From an uncultured Clostridia bacterium (lineage in GTDB: Bacteria; Bacillota; Clostridia; Christensenellales; UBA1242): a stretch of 8,447 bases of DNA. A program made the position numbers and the translations under genes. Below the pieces are notes generated by a model. That model worked only from the letters and a program-made list of their open reading frames with translations. It did no database searches and was not told where the DNA came from. This document shows, piece by piece, positions 1-6,021 of this stretch. Position 1 is the stretch's first letter, and each line of letters opens with the position of its first letter. The stretch spans positions 1 through 8,447 of the forward strand of contig CAMOHL010000028.1 of NCBI GenBank assembly GCA_946615295.1, in the 5' to 3' direction.

Positions 1-101
1 TTGAAATTGCTCTTGCCAAGGGTAAAAAACTCTATGACAAAAGAGAAAGTATAAAGCAAAAAGAACTTTTGAGAGAAAAAGGCAGACATATTTACGGATA
101 A
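1..101 (+). CDS. smpB: SsrA-binding protein SmpB, C-terminal fragment
   Basis: The reading frame from base 3 to the TAA at 99-101 gives 32 residues beginning EIALAKGKKLYDKRES and ending RHIYG. The ALAKGKKLYDKRE stretch is the conserved C-terminal region of SmpB, the small protein that binds tmRNA and delivers it to stalled ribosomes in trans-translation; the basic tail that follows enters the ribosomal decoding site. The start and the beta-barrel body lie outside the window on the left. The last residues are less like the usual KRE/ER-rich ending, which is normal variation for this tail. A terminator-like hairpin follows within a few bases of the stop, so smpB appears to end its transcription unit. 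No ssrA gene is visible immediately downstream. The identification rests on one short motif but that motif is distinctive. Confidence 0.88.
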   Translation, partial: EIALAKGKKLYDKRESIKQKELLREKGRHIYG

Positions 102-138
102 AAAATAGTAATGGACAAATGTTCATTACTATTTTTTT
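101..138. terminator. Intrinsic terminator, probably bidirectional, between smpB and degV
   Basis: Bases 105-116 pair with 121-132: AATAGTAATG on the left faces CATTACTATT on the right, with an inner extension GAC/GTT (one G-T pair) and a four-base loop AAAT. A run of seven T follows on the plus strand (132-138) and a run of A precedes it, which becomes a U tract on the minus strand. It therefore suits both smpB (plus, stop at 101) and degV (minus, stop at 199), which converge on it. It is seen in sequence; termination in both directions is inferred. Confidence 0.8.
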
Positions 139-198
139 AAATAAATTATAAAATATTTTCCATTTTAAAATTATAAGCAACAGTAAATGCAATCGGTG

Positions 199-1089
199 TT
201 AAAAAGGTCTATCTTCGTTGCTCAAAAATGCTATTGCAACACCACCAGGTCCAACATGAGCACCAATGATTGGTCCCATAATTCTCAATTCTGGTTTAAT
301 ACCAGTTGCATCAAAAACCATTTGTTGCAACTCGTTTGCTCTTTGTTCATTATCGCAGTGAATTATATATGCGAGTGGAAACTCCTTGTTTAGTGTGTGA
401 GATTTGAATTCTTGAACCATACCATTCAAGGCTTTTTTTATGCCCATTTCTTTTCTGTAGACATCAAGTTTTCCATTCATTCCAAATTCTATGATTGGCT
501 TTATGTTTAACATTGTTGCAATCATTGCTTTTGGTCCACTTATTCTTCCACCTCTTTTTAGGCAAGTTAAGTCATCAACCATAACAATATGTTGAACTTT
601 GCATTTGTTTGCTTGAATAAAATCAATAACTTCTTGTCTATCTTTGCCTTCATCTCTCATCTGGCAAGCAACCTTAACAAGCAATCCCTCTCCAATTGTT
701 GTTGTTTTGCTCTCTATTGCAACATAGTCAATGTCTGGATATTCTTCTTTTACCATTTCAATTGCTCTGTTTGCATTGTCTATTGTTGGACTCAATCCAT
801 CAGATTGTGCAATGTGCAAAACTTTTTTTATCCCCTTTTTTGCCATTTCAGTAAACAAATCTATATGTGCTTGCAAACTCAAAATAGAAGTTTTTGCCAC
901 ATAGCCATTTCTTATTTTGTTGTAAAAATCTACATATTGAGAATATTCAGTAAATTTGTCCAAATACTCATCAAGGTCATTTCCCTTGCTCATTGTGTAA
1001 CTTAAATGTCCAACATATATTTGCAAATCTTTTATTTCATTTGCATACAAATCGCAGTTGCTGTCGGTTGAAATTTCAAAATCTCTCAT
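199..1089 (-). CDS. DegV family fatty-acid-binding protein (FakB-like)
   Basis: This 296-residue protein has the full DegV-family pattern: an N-terminal STDSNCDL (residues 7-14), KTSILS (66-71) at the place of the usual TSQPS motif, SDGLSPT (96-102) at the place of SSGLSGT, DDLTCLKRGGRIS (172-184), LNIKPI (194-199) and GAHVGPGG (276-283) near the C-terminus. Family members bind a single fatty acid with its carboxylate held by the Thr/Ser motifs; those paired with a FakA kinase (FakB) present the fatty acid for phosphorylation and entry into phospholipid synthesis. It is a soluble cytoplasmic protein with no signal peptide. Length is normal for the family. No fakA is in the window, so whether it is a FakB or an orphan DegV cannot be decided. 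The start is supported by an AGGAGA ribosome binding site about 6 bases upstream. It has its own promoter downstream of sigE. Confidence 0.93.
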   Translation of the reverse strand: MRDFEISTDSNCDLYANEIKDLQIYVGHLSYTMSKGNDLDEYLDKFTEYSQYVDFYNKIRNGYVAKTSILSLQAHIDLFTEMAKKGIKKVLHIAQSDGLSPTIDNANRAIEMVKEEYPDIDYVAIESKTTTIGEGLLVKVACQMRDEGKDRQEVIDFIQANKCKVQHIVMVDDLTCLKRGGRISGPKAMIATMLNIKPIIEFGMNGKLDVYRKEMGIKKALNGMVQEFKSHTLNKEFPLAYIIHCDNEQRANELQQMVFDATGIKPELRIMGPIIGAHVGPGGVAIAFLSNEDRPF

Positions 1090-1110
1090 AAATATCTCCT
1101 AAAAAAATAA

Positions 1111-1133
1111 TATATATCAATGATATATATCAT
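1111..1133. promoter_or_regulatory. Palindromic candidate operator over the degV transcription start
   Basis: Bases 1120-1133 read ATGATATATATCAT, a perfect 14-base palindrome. It overlaps a second inverted repeat with nine-base arms, TATATATCA (1111-1119) and TGATATATA (1121-1129), around a single A at 1120. The element starts at the -10 hexamer and covers the predicted start site, where a bound repressor would block initiation. It is AT-rich, so it could also be a small hairpin in the leader. No known regulator site was matched; it does not look like a FapR site. Confidence 0.45.
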
Positions 1134-1160
1134 TTTATTATACTGAGAATTTTATGTCAA
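1132..1160 (-). promoter_or_regulatory. Sigma-A-type promoter for degV
   Basis: On the minus strand a perfect -35 TTGACA (1155-1160) is followed after exactly 17 bases by TAAAAT (1132-1137), one mismatch from the consensus -10. The predicted transcription start is near 1125, giving a leader of about 36 bases that includes the AGGAGA site. A TATAAT overlaps at 1137-1142 but lies only 12 bases from the -35, so it is the less likely -10. Confidence 0.75.
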
Positions 1161-1189
1161 ACCATTTGATATTTTGTGTGAAATTTATA

Positions 1190-1909
1190 CTAATACGCCT
1201 TGAGTAAATCTTTTTTTAGTTTTCCCACAATCTTTTTTTCAATTCGACTTATGTAGCTTTGACTAATACCTAAAATATCTGCTACTTCTTTTTGTGTTTT
1301 TTCTTCATCAGAGTTCAAACCAAATCTCAAAATCATAATTTCTTTTTCTTTGTTGTTCAACTTTTGAATGCTTTTCCATAGCAGTTGTTTTTCAGTTGAT
1401 TTTTCCAAGTCAGCAGTAACTGAATCACTTTCAACAGACAAAATATCACCCAACACAAGTTCGTTTCCATCGCCATCAACGGTTAATGGCTCATCCAAAC
1501 TTATTTCAACTTTTTGTTTGCTAACCTTTCTCAAATGCATCAAAATTTCATTTTCAATGCAACGGCTTGCATAAGTTGCAAGTTTTATGTTTTTTTCCAA
1601 CTTGAAACTATTCACTGCCTTTATTAGGCCAATAGAGCCAACACTTATCAAATCTTCCATGTCAACATTTGTGTTTGCAAACTTTTTGCTGATATAAACC
1701 ACAAGTCGCAAATTGTGCTCGATGAGTTTGCTCTTTGCAGCTTCATCACCATTTTCTGCCTTTTCAATATATTCAAGTTCTGTTTCACTGTCCAGTGGAT
1801 TTGGAAGTGCTTCATTTCCACACAAATACAAAATAATGTTTTCTTCATCAAGAAAAAAAGAACCTTCAAAAATTTTTTTAAGATATTTTTTTATCAATTT
1901 CAAGTTCAT
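1190..1909 (-). CDS. sigE: RNA polymerase sporulation sigma factor sigma-E, pro-form
   Basis: This 239-residue sigma-70 family protein is sigma-E, the early mother-cell sigma factor of sporulation. Residues 1-30 form a basic and hydrophobic pro-sequence. They are followed by GNEALPNPL, matching the GSEALPPPL context just after the processing region in Bacillus subtilis. Region 2 (about residues 62-128) contains NLRLVVYISKKF, DLISVGSIGLIKAV and KLATYASRCIENEILM; region 4 near the C-terminus has the helix-turn-helix TQKEVADILGISQSYISRIE. Family knowledge: the pro-sequence tethers the factor to the membrane until SpoIIGA cleaves it. The start lies inside the end of spoIIGA (32-base overlap) with AGGAGA six to seven bases upstream, so translation is probably coupled. 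In many spore-formers sigG follows directly; here the next gene is degV, with no sigG in the window. Confidence 0.96.
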   Translation of the reverse strand: MNLKLIKKYLKKIFEGSFFLDEENIILYLCGNEALPNPLDSETELEYIEKAENGDEAAKSKLIEHNLRLVVYISKKFANTNVDMEDLISVGSIGLIKAVNSFKLEKNIKLATYASRCIENEILMHLRKVSKQKVEISLDEPLTVDGDGNELVLGDILSVESDSVTADLEKSTEKQLLWKSIQKLNNKEKEIMILRFGLNSDEEKTQKEVADILGISQSYISRIEKKIVGKLKKDLLKAY

Positions 1910-2756
1910 AATTGTCTCCTAAAATTTGATTTGATATTATTATGTCGCTATCAGTGTTTTTTGAAAAGTCAACAAGAGAAAGACCAAGTCGAGCATTTTT
2001 TATTGTTCTAAAATTGTTGTTATTGTGTTTGATAGTCAAGCTTTCAATCTCAAAAGTTAAAATGCTTTTTGTTTCACTTCCAATACTTTTTATATCAATA
2101 TATATAATGTTGCAGAGTGGCAAATTATGCTTTAATAAAATATTTGTTAGTGAAATTTCAGGGAATAGAGCATTGAATGTTTTAAAGTTTATTAGTGATA
2201 TGGGTTGTCCATTTTGGCTAATTTTGTTGCCACTATCCAAAAATGCAATGCAGTCAAGTTGTTTTTGTTTGTTTTTTAAAACGACATCAAACAAAAAATT
2301 GTTTGAATGCTTTTTGAATATGTATTTTAAAATATTTTTTGCTGATAGATATGTTACATAACACACAAGCAAAACAAAACCAATTGGAAAGTCATATTCA
2401 TATTCGACCGTTTTGCTTAAAAAAAATTTTATGCCAAAAATTTCGCAAACTCCAAGCAGGGCTCCACCAAAAGCAAAAGTTACTAGCATAAATACGAGCA
2501 AAGTTGCAAGAGCTTTTTTTATTGTTTTTGGACAAAATGCAATCATAATCATTAGCATAGCAAGTGGAAGTTTTATAAGCAAATTTATGATGTTTGAAAA
2601 CATTGGAGAAAAAATTGCAACAATAGTTCCAAGCAAACTTGAAAGCATCAATCTTGACCTTTTGATTTTTGTCTTCAAAATGTCTTTTGTGAGTAGCAAT
2701 ATCAAGGAGTTTATAACCATATTGTCAACAATAACTGATTCAACATAAACAATCAT
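1878..2756 (-). CDS. spoIIGA: Sporulation sigma-E processing peptidase SpoIIGA
   Basis: From the preferred ATG this is a 292-residue membrane aspartic protease. The N-terminal half (to about residue 140) has roughly five hydrophobic segments, at about 8-24, 38-60, 62-75, 82-104 and 122-140. The C-terminal cytoplasmic half carries the catalytic AFLDSGN (Asp174 in DSGN), then NARLGLSLVDFS and DSDIIISNQIL near the end, as in SpoIIGA. It cleaves the pro-sequence of sigma-E after activation from the forespore (family knowledge, SpoIIR). It is directly followed by, and overlaps, sigE. Start choice: a GTG at 2760-2762 is in frame, but it overlaps the GGAG of the probable ribosome binding site; the ATG at 2754-2756 sits five bases after GGAG and gives MIVYVESVIVDN, resembling the usual N-terminus. 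No Spo0A box or convincing promoter was found in the 162 bases upstream. Confidence 0.93.
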   Translation of the reverse strand: MIVYVESVIVDNMVINSLILLLTKDILKTKIKRSRLMLSSLLGTIVAIFSPMFSNIINLLIKLPLAMLMIMIAFCPKTIKKALATLLVFMLVTFAFGGALLGVCEIFGIKFFLSKTVEYEYDFPIGFVLLVCYVTYLSAKNILKYIFKKHSNNFLFDVVLKNKQKQLDCIAFLDSGNKISQNGQPISLINFKTFNALFPEISLTNILLKHNLPLCNIIYIDIKSIGSETKSILTFEIESLTIKHNNNNFRTIKNARLGLSLVDFSKNTDSDIIISNQILGDNYELEIDKKIS

Positions 2757-2918
2757 ATTCACTCCAATCTTTCACAAAAATAGTTTAAAACAGAATGTGG
2801 CAATAGTGTTAGTAAAAATAAATGTCTTATTTGAGTTTTTTTGGAGTTTTATATATTATTTGGAAAAAGAAAGAATTTTGTTTTTTTGAATGCGAATAAC
2901 AAAAAAACATATGGCAAT

Positions 2919-3404
2919 TTACTTGCTGTTATATTGATTTATCATATAGTTCTGTTCAGTTTGTTGATTTGAATAATAGTTTTTGTAGTTTTGTTCAAAG
3001 TCATAGTTGCTTTGAAAATTGTTTGGTACAACACTTTTGTTTTCAACAGCACTTATATTTTCAGCCATATTTTGCTGATTGCTATCAATAGATTGAGCGT
3101 TGATTGGATTTTCTGCAGTTGTTGTTCTCAAAATTTTTCCTTTTTTTGGGTTGCATTGATTTTTTTGTATAAATACTTGCACCAAAATTGCATCATCACC
3201 AAATTTGCAAATGCAGTTGAATGGTATAAAAATATCATCGCTTGACTTAAAAATGTTCCACCCCTTGTTGTATGCTGGAACAACAATGCCCAATATTTTG
3301 CCATAGCGAGTATCAAAAACCAAGTCGATTATTCGACCAAGCCGTTTACCATCAACAATGTTTATAACTTCTTTTCCTTTCAATTCACAAAATGATGTTT
3401 CCAT
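2919..3404 (-). CDS. YlmC/YmxH-family PRC-barrel protein with Asn/Gln-rich tail
   Basis: The first 85-90 of 161 residues form a PRC-barrel domain of the YlmC/YmxH sporulation-associated family: ELKGKEVINIVDGKRLGRI, DTRYGKILGIVVP, then DIFIPFNCICKFGDDAILV. Family proteins are usually about 80-100 residues; this one continues for some 70 residues rich in Asn, Gln, Tyr and Ser (NYKNYYSNQQTEQNY near the end), with no recognisable domain. There is no signal peptide or membrane segment. In Bacillus subtilis ylmC lies just after spoIIGA-sigE-sigG, and here it lies just before spoIIGA on the same strand, so the genomic association is kept with the order changed. The molecular role of the family is not well established. 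The start is supported by AGGAGA about five bases before the ATG. Confidence 0.85.
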   Translation of the reverse strand: METSFCELKGKEVINIVDGKRLGRIIDLVFDTRYGKILGIVVPAYNKGWNIFKSSDDIFIPFNCICKFGDDAILVQVFIQKNQCNPKKGKILRTTTAENPINAQSIDSNQQNMAENISAVENKSVVPNNFQSNYDFEQNYKNYYSNQQTEQNYMINQYNSK

Positions 3405-3438
3405 ATATCTCCTAAATAATTTTATTTTATTTTATGAC

Positions 3439-3466
3439 AATATATTACATATTTTTTACTGTGCAA
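3439..3466 (-). promoter_or_regulatory. Candidate promoter for the PRC-barrel gene
   Basis: On the minus strand TTGCAC (3461-3466) is followed after 16 bases by TATATT (3439-3444). The predicted start near 3432 would leave a leader of about 28 bases with the AGGAGA site. The -35 is weak, and in such AT-rich DNA a chance match is possible. A sporulation sigma factor could also be used; I found no clear sigma-E or sigma-G element. Confidence 0.35.
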
Positions 3467-3480
3467 CAAAAACAATCTAA

Positions 3481-3508
3481 ATGTGAATTTATGAATATAT
3501 GTGAATTT
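3481..3508. repeat. Direct repeat ATGTGAATTT, 18 bases apart, between divergent promoters
   Basis: ATGTGAATTT occurs at 3481-3490 and again at 3499-3508. The pair lies between the two divergent candidate promoters, centred about 65 bases from each predicted start site. The 18-base period is a little under two helical turns. It is seen directly; a regulatory role is inferred only from position. It does not resemble a Fur or DtxR-family box. Confidence 0.4.
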
Positions 3509-3523
3509 GCCGATATATAGCAT

Positions 3524-3552
3524 TTTTAATCACAATATAAAAAGTGTATAAT
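3524..3552 (+). promoter_or_regulatory. Candidate promoter for feoAB
   Basis: A perfect TATAAT stands at 3547-3552. The best-placed -35, TTTTAA at 3524-3529 with a 17-base spacer, is poor, which is compatible with an activated or regulated promoter. The predicted start near 3559 gives a leader of about 54 bases. I see no Fur-type palindrome, although iron control would be expected for feo genes. Confidence 0.4.
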
Positions 3553-3581
3553 CTTTTCAAAATTTTTGGTCAAGCAGAGTA

Positions 3582-3612
3582 ATAATATATTTTTCAAAAA
3601 ATAGAATATTAT
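3582..3612 (+). other. AU-only hairpin abutting the feoA start codon
   Basis: ATAATAT (3582-3588) pairs with ATATTAT (3606-3612), and inside it ATTTTT (3589-3594) pairs largely with AAAAAT (3597-3602), leaving a bulge AGA at 3603-3605 and a tiny loop. The stem ends on the base before the ATG, in the place where a ribosome binding site should be. Being all A-U it is weak and may be a chance product of base composition. Confidence 0.3.
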
Positions 3613-3837
3613 ATGGAAAAAAAATTGAGCGACCTCAAAAAAAATGAAATTGCAATAATAAAAAAGGTGGAAGGCGATAGCCATCTAAAAAGGAGATTGT
3701 TTGAACTTGGAATGCTTGTTGGTGAAGAGGTGCAAATTCTTTCCATTTCACCACTAAAAAATAGTTTTATAATTTCACTTAAAGGTTATTGCTTTGCTGT
3801 GAGAAGAGATGTTGCAAAAAAAATTTTGGTGGTGTGA
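3613..3837 (+). CDS. feoA: Ferrous iron transport protein FeoA
   Basis: This 74-residue cytoplasmic protein has the SH3-like FeoA fold pattern: LSDLKKNEIAIIKKVEGD at the start, RRLFELGMLVGEEVQIL (residues about 27-43) in the middle, and a final strand region GYCFAVRRDVAKKILVV. It is the small partner of FeoB and is thought to regulate or assist it. Length is typical. It sits one base upstream of feoB, so the two are certainly co-transcribed. No good ribosome binding site precedes the ATG; the upstream bases are AU-rich and can fold into a hairpin touching the start. The start is nonetheless fixed by the fit to the family's usual N-terminus. Confidence 0.92.
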   Translation: MEKKLSDLKKNEIAIIKKVEGDSHLKRRLFELGMLVGEEVQILSISPLKNSFIISLKGYCFAVRRDVAKKILVV

Positions 3838-3838
3838 T

Positions 3839-5971
3839 ATGAAAAAAATTGCTTTGGTAGGAAATCCAAACACTGGAAAAACAACTCTTTTTAATTCTAT
3901 TTTAAAGACCAATGAACATGTTGGCAATTGGCATGGGGTTACTGTTGAATTCAAGGAAAAGTTACTAAAACAAAACGGAAAAGAAGTTGCTGTCATAACT
4001 GATTTGCCGGGAACTTACTCACTTTCTAGTTTTTCATTTGAAGAAGCCGTAACAAGAGATTATTTGCTTAAAAACAAGGATTTGACAATAGTCAATATTG
4101 TTGACGGAAACTGTATAAAGAAAAATTTGATACTCACATTGGAATTGATTGAAATGGGATTTTGTCCCATTTTATGTATCAATATGGCAAACGAACTAAA
4201 AAAGAAAAATGAATATATAGACACAAAAAAGTTAGAGCAAGAATTGGGAATAAAAGTTTTTTTGCTCAATGCTCAAAACAGAAAAGAAGTGAAATCTATG
4301 TTTGATTGGATTTTGACAAATAACACAGAAAACACTCACAAAACATTGCCTTATGTTGATATGCTGATACATAAATTTGATACAAAATATCAAAAAATTA
4401 TAAATGACTTTAAAGATAAAAAACATACAAACATTTTTTCAAATTTTGACAAGATAAAACTTTTGGAACTCGATGAAAGATTGTGGGATAAATTCTCAAA
4501 TTCAAATGAAGTGAACAATGCAAAACAAATTTTTGAGAATGACGAAACAATTCAATTTGTTTTGAAAACAAGATATGATTTCATTGAAAGTTTGAATATC
4601 GTTAGCAAAACAAAAAGAATATATGGTTATCACAAAATTGATAAAATTTTTCTCAACAGATTTTTTGCAATTCCAATTTTTGCTGTGATAGTGGGGGTTA
4701 TATTCTTTTTTACATTTGGCCCTGTTGGCACAATTTTTACAGATTGGTTTTCAAATTTGTATGAGTTATATGTCTTTAATCCAATTGCAAATTTTATTGG
4801 TTCAATAACAAACAATTTGTTTGTGCAAAATTTTTTTGTTGAAGCAGTGCTAGGCAGTATTGGTGCAATCATTTCATTTTTGCCACAAATTGTTTTGATG
4901 TATTTGGGACTTTATCTACTTGAAGATAGTGGTTATATGTCTAGAATTGCATTTGTCTTTGAAGATTATCTAAAAAAGGTTGGACTTTCAGGAAAAAGTG
5001 TTTTTACAATTTTGATGTCATTTGGTTGTAGCACAACAGCAACACTTACAAGCAGAAATTTGGAAAATAAAAACAATAAAATAAAAACTGCACTTCTAAC
5101 TCCATATATGAGTTGCACTGCAAAACTGCCCATTTATGCTGTTGTTGCATCGGCATTTTTTCCAAATCACAAGTTTTTGGTTGTTATTTCATTTTATTTG
5201 TTGGGTATTTTGATTGCAATGCTTGTCAGTTATGTTTTAAACAAAAAAGTGCTAAAAAGTAGCGAAGAAAATTTTGTTTTGGAAATGCCCCCATATAGAG
5301 TGCCTAGCATAAAAAAAATAGTCAAGAATGTTTTTCAAAACATAAAAGAGTTTTTGCTAAGAGCAGGGAGTATTTTGCTTGTTTTTTCTTGCATTGTTTG
5401 GATATTGCAAAATTGCAACATAAAATTGCAATACAATCAAGATGACAGCATTTTGAGTGTGATTTCAAAATTGATTTATCCAATTTTTGTGCCACTTGGA
5501 TTTGAAAGTTACGGGGTTGTTACTGCACTGCTTTGTGGGTTTGTAGCAAAGGAAATTATTGTTAGCACAATTGGCATATTGAATGGCCACGGGGGTGAAT
5601 CAATTGACAAAATTGCAACAAGCATTGTGAGCGCAGGGAGTGTGTTTTATCTCACAAAGGCATCAGCAATTTCATTTTTGGTGTTTGCAACTCTATATAT
5701 TCCATGTGTGTCAACAATAAGTGTGCTTGTCAAAGAAATTGGCAAAAAATGGACGGCTCTTGGTGTTGCTATTCAATTTTTATTGAGTTATGCAGTTGCT
5801 TTTGTTGCTTATAGAATTGTTAATTATTTTTTGATTCATGGTTTTTGGAGTGGTGTTGTTTCATTGATTTGTTTTGCTATCATAATGGTTATTATTTTCG
5901 AGATTTATTCAATTTTCAAAAAGAAGAACTTTTGTAAATTTTGTCCAAAAAACAAATCTTGCAATAAATAA
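3839..5971 (+). CDS. feoB: Ferrous iron transporter FeoB, variant with NMAN G4 motif
   Basis: From the chosen ATG this is a 710-residue FeoB that imports Fe(II) across the cytoplasmic membrane. The N-terminal G domain has G1 GNPNTGKT (residues 8-15), switch I WHGVTVE (31-37) and G3 DLPG (55-58). The G4 position reads NMAN (115-118), with Asn replacing the guanine-binding Asp of NxxD, and the G5 region reads LNAQN. A helical linker leads to the membrane domain (about 275-690) with GCSTT (396-400) where most FeoB proteins have GCNVP, then MSCTAKLP (424-431), GFVAKEIIVST (567-577) and IPCVST (621-626). The C-terminus has Cys699, Cys702 and Cys708. An in-frame ATG exists ten codons earlier at 3809, but it overlaps feoA by 29 bases; the one at 3839 follows a GGTGG sequence and starts MKKIALVGNPN as FeoB should. 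No feoC gene is present. Confidence 0.95.
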   Translation: MKKIALVGNPNTGKTTLFNSILKTNEHVGNWHGVTVEFKEKLLKQNGKEVAVITDLPGTYSLSSFSFEEAVTRDYLLKNKDLTIVNIVDGNCIKKNLILTLELIEMGFCPILCINMANELKKKNEYIDTKKLEQELGIKVFLLNAQNRKEVKSMFDWILTNNTENTHKTLPYVDMLIHKFDTKYQKIINDFKDKKHTNIFSNFDKIKLLELDERLWDKFSNSNEVNNAKQIFENDETIQFVLKTRYDFIESLNIVSKTKRIYGYHKIDKIFLNRFFAIPIFAVIVGVIFFFTFGPVGTIFTDWFSNLYELYVFNPIANFIGSITNNLFVQNFFVEAVLGSIGAIISFLPQIVLMYLGLYLLEDSGYMSRIAFVFEDYLKKVGLSGKSVFTILMSFGCSTTATLTSRNLENKNNKIKTALLTPYMSCTAKLPIYAVVASAFFPNHKFLVVISFYLLGILIAMLVSYVLNKKVLKSSEENFVLEMPPYRVPSIKKIVKNVFQNIKEFLLRAGSILLVFSCIVWILQNCNIKLQYNQDDSILSVISKLIYPIFVPLGFESYGVVTALLCGFVAKEIIVSTIGILNGHGGESIDKIATSIVSAGSVFYLTKASAISFLVFATLYIPCVSTISVLVKEIGKKWTALGVAIQFLLSYAVAFVAYRIVNYFLIHGFWSGVVSLICFAIIMVIIFEIYSIFKKKNFCKFCPKNKSCNK

Positions 5972-5983
5972 TATAAATTAAGA

Positions 5984-6012
5984 TTGTCAAAAAAATATAT
6001 TTGTGATAAAAT
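5984..6012 (+). promoter_or_regulatory. Extended -10 promoter for der
   Basis: TTGTCA (5984-5989) is followed after 17 bases by TAAAAT (6007-6012), with the extended -10 element TG at 6004-6005 one base before it. It occupies the 50-base gap between feoB and der. The expected transcription start is about 6017-6019, only three to five bases before the der ATG. Confidence 0.65.
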
Positions 6013-6021
6013 AATCAAGTT

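Noticed and set aside
589..1005. Plus-strand frame of 138 codons inside degV
   Set aside because: It lies antisense to a clearly identified DegV protein, is full of Phe, Cys and Ile as antisense shadows in AT-rich DNA are, and shows no motif.
1942..2748. Two plus-strand frames (1942-2361 and 2413-2748) opposite spoIIGA
   Set aside because: Both are antisense to SpoIIGA, which has its catalytic DSGN and membrane segments in the other frame; no ribosome binding site or motif supports them.
2760..2762. GTG as the spoIIGA start
   Set aside because: It would overlap the GGAG of the ribosome binding site; the ATG at 2754-2756 is correctly spaced from it and gives the expected N-terminus.
2880..2911. 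Possible terminator after the PRC-barrel gene from facing A and T runs
   Set aside because: Only homopolymer A/T runs would pair across a 13-base loop, without a GC core, so it is not a credible terminator.
2763..2918. Spo0A box or sigma-H promoter upstream of spoIIGA
   Set aside because: I searched both strands for TGTCGAA/TTCGACA-like and sigma-H-like elements; the nearest sequence (around TGCGAAT at 2891-2897) has more than one mismatch or the wrong spacing.
3809..3838. Upstream ATG for feoB adding MLQKKFWWCD
   Set aside because: It overlaps the end of feoA and the added residues do not belong to the FeoB N-terminus, which normally begins just before the G1 motif.
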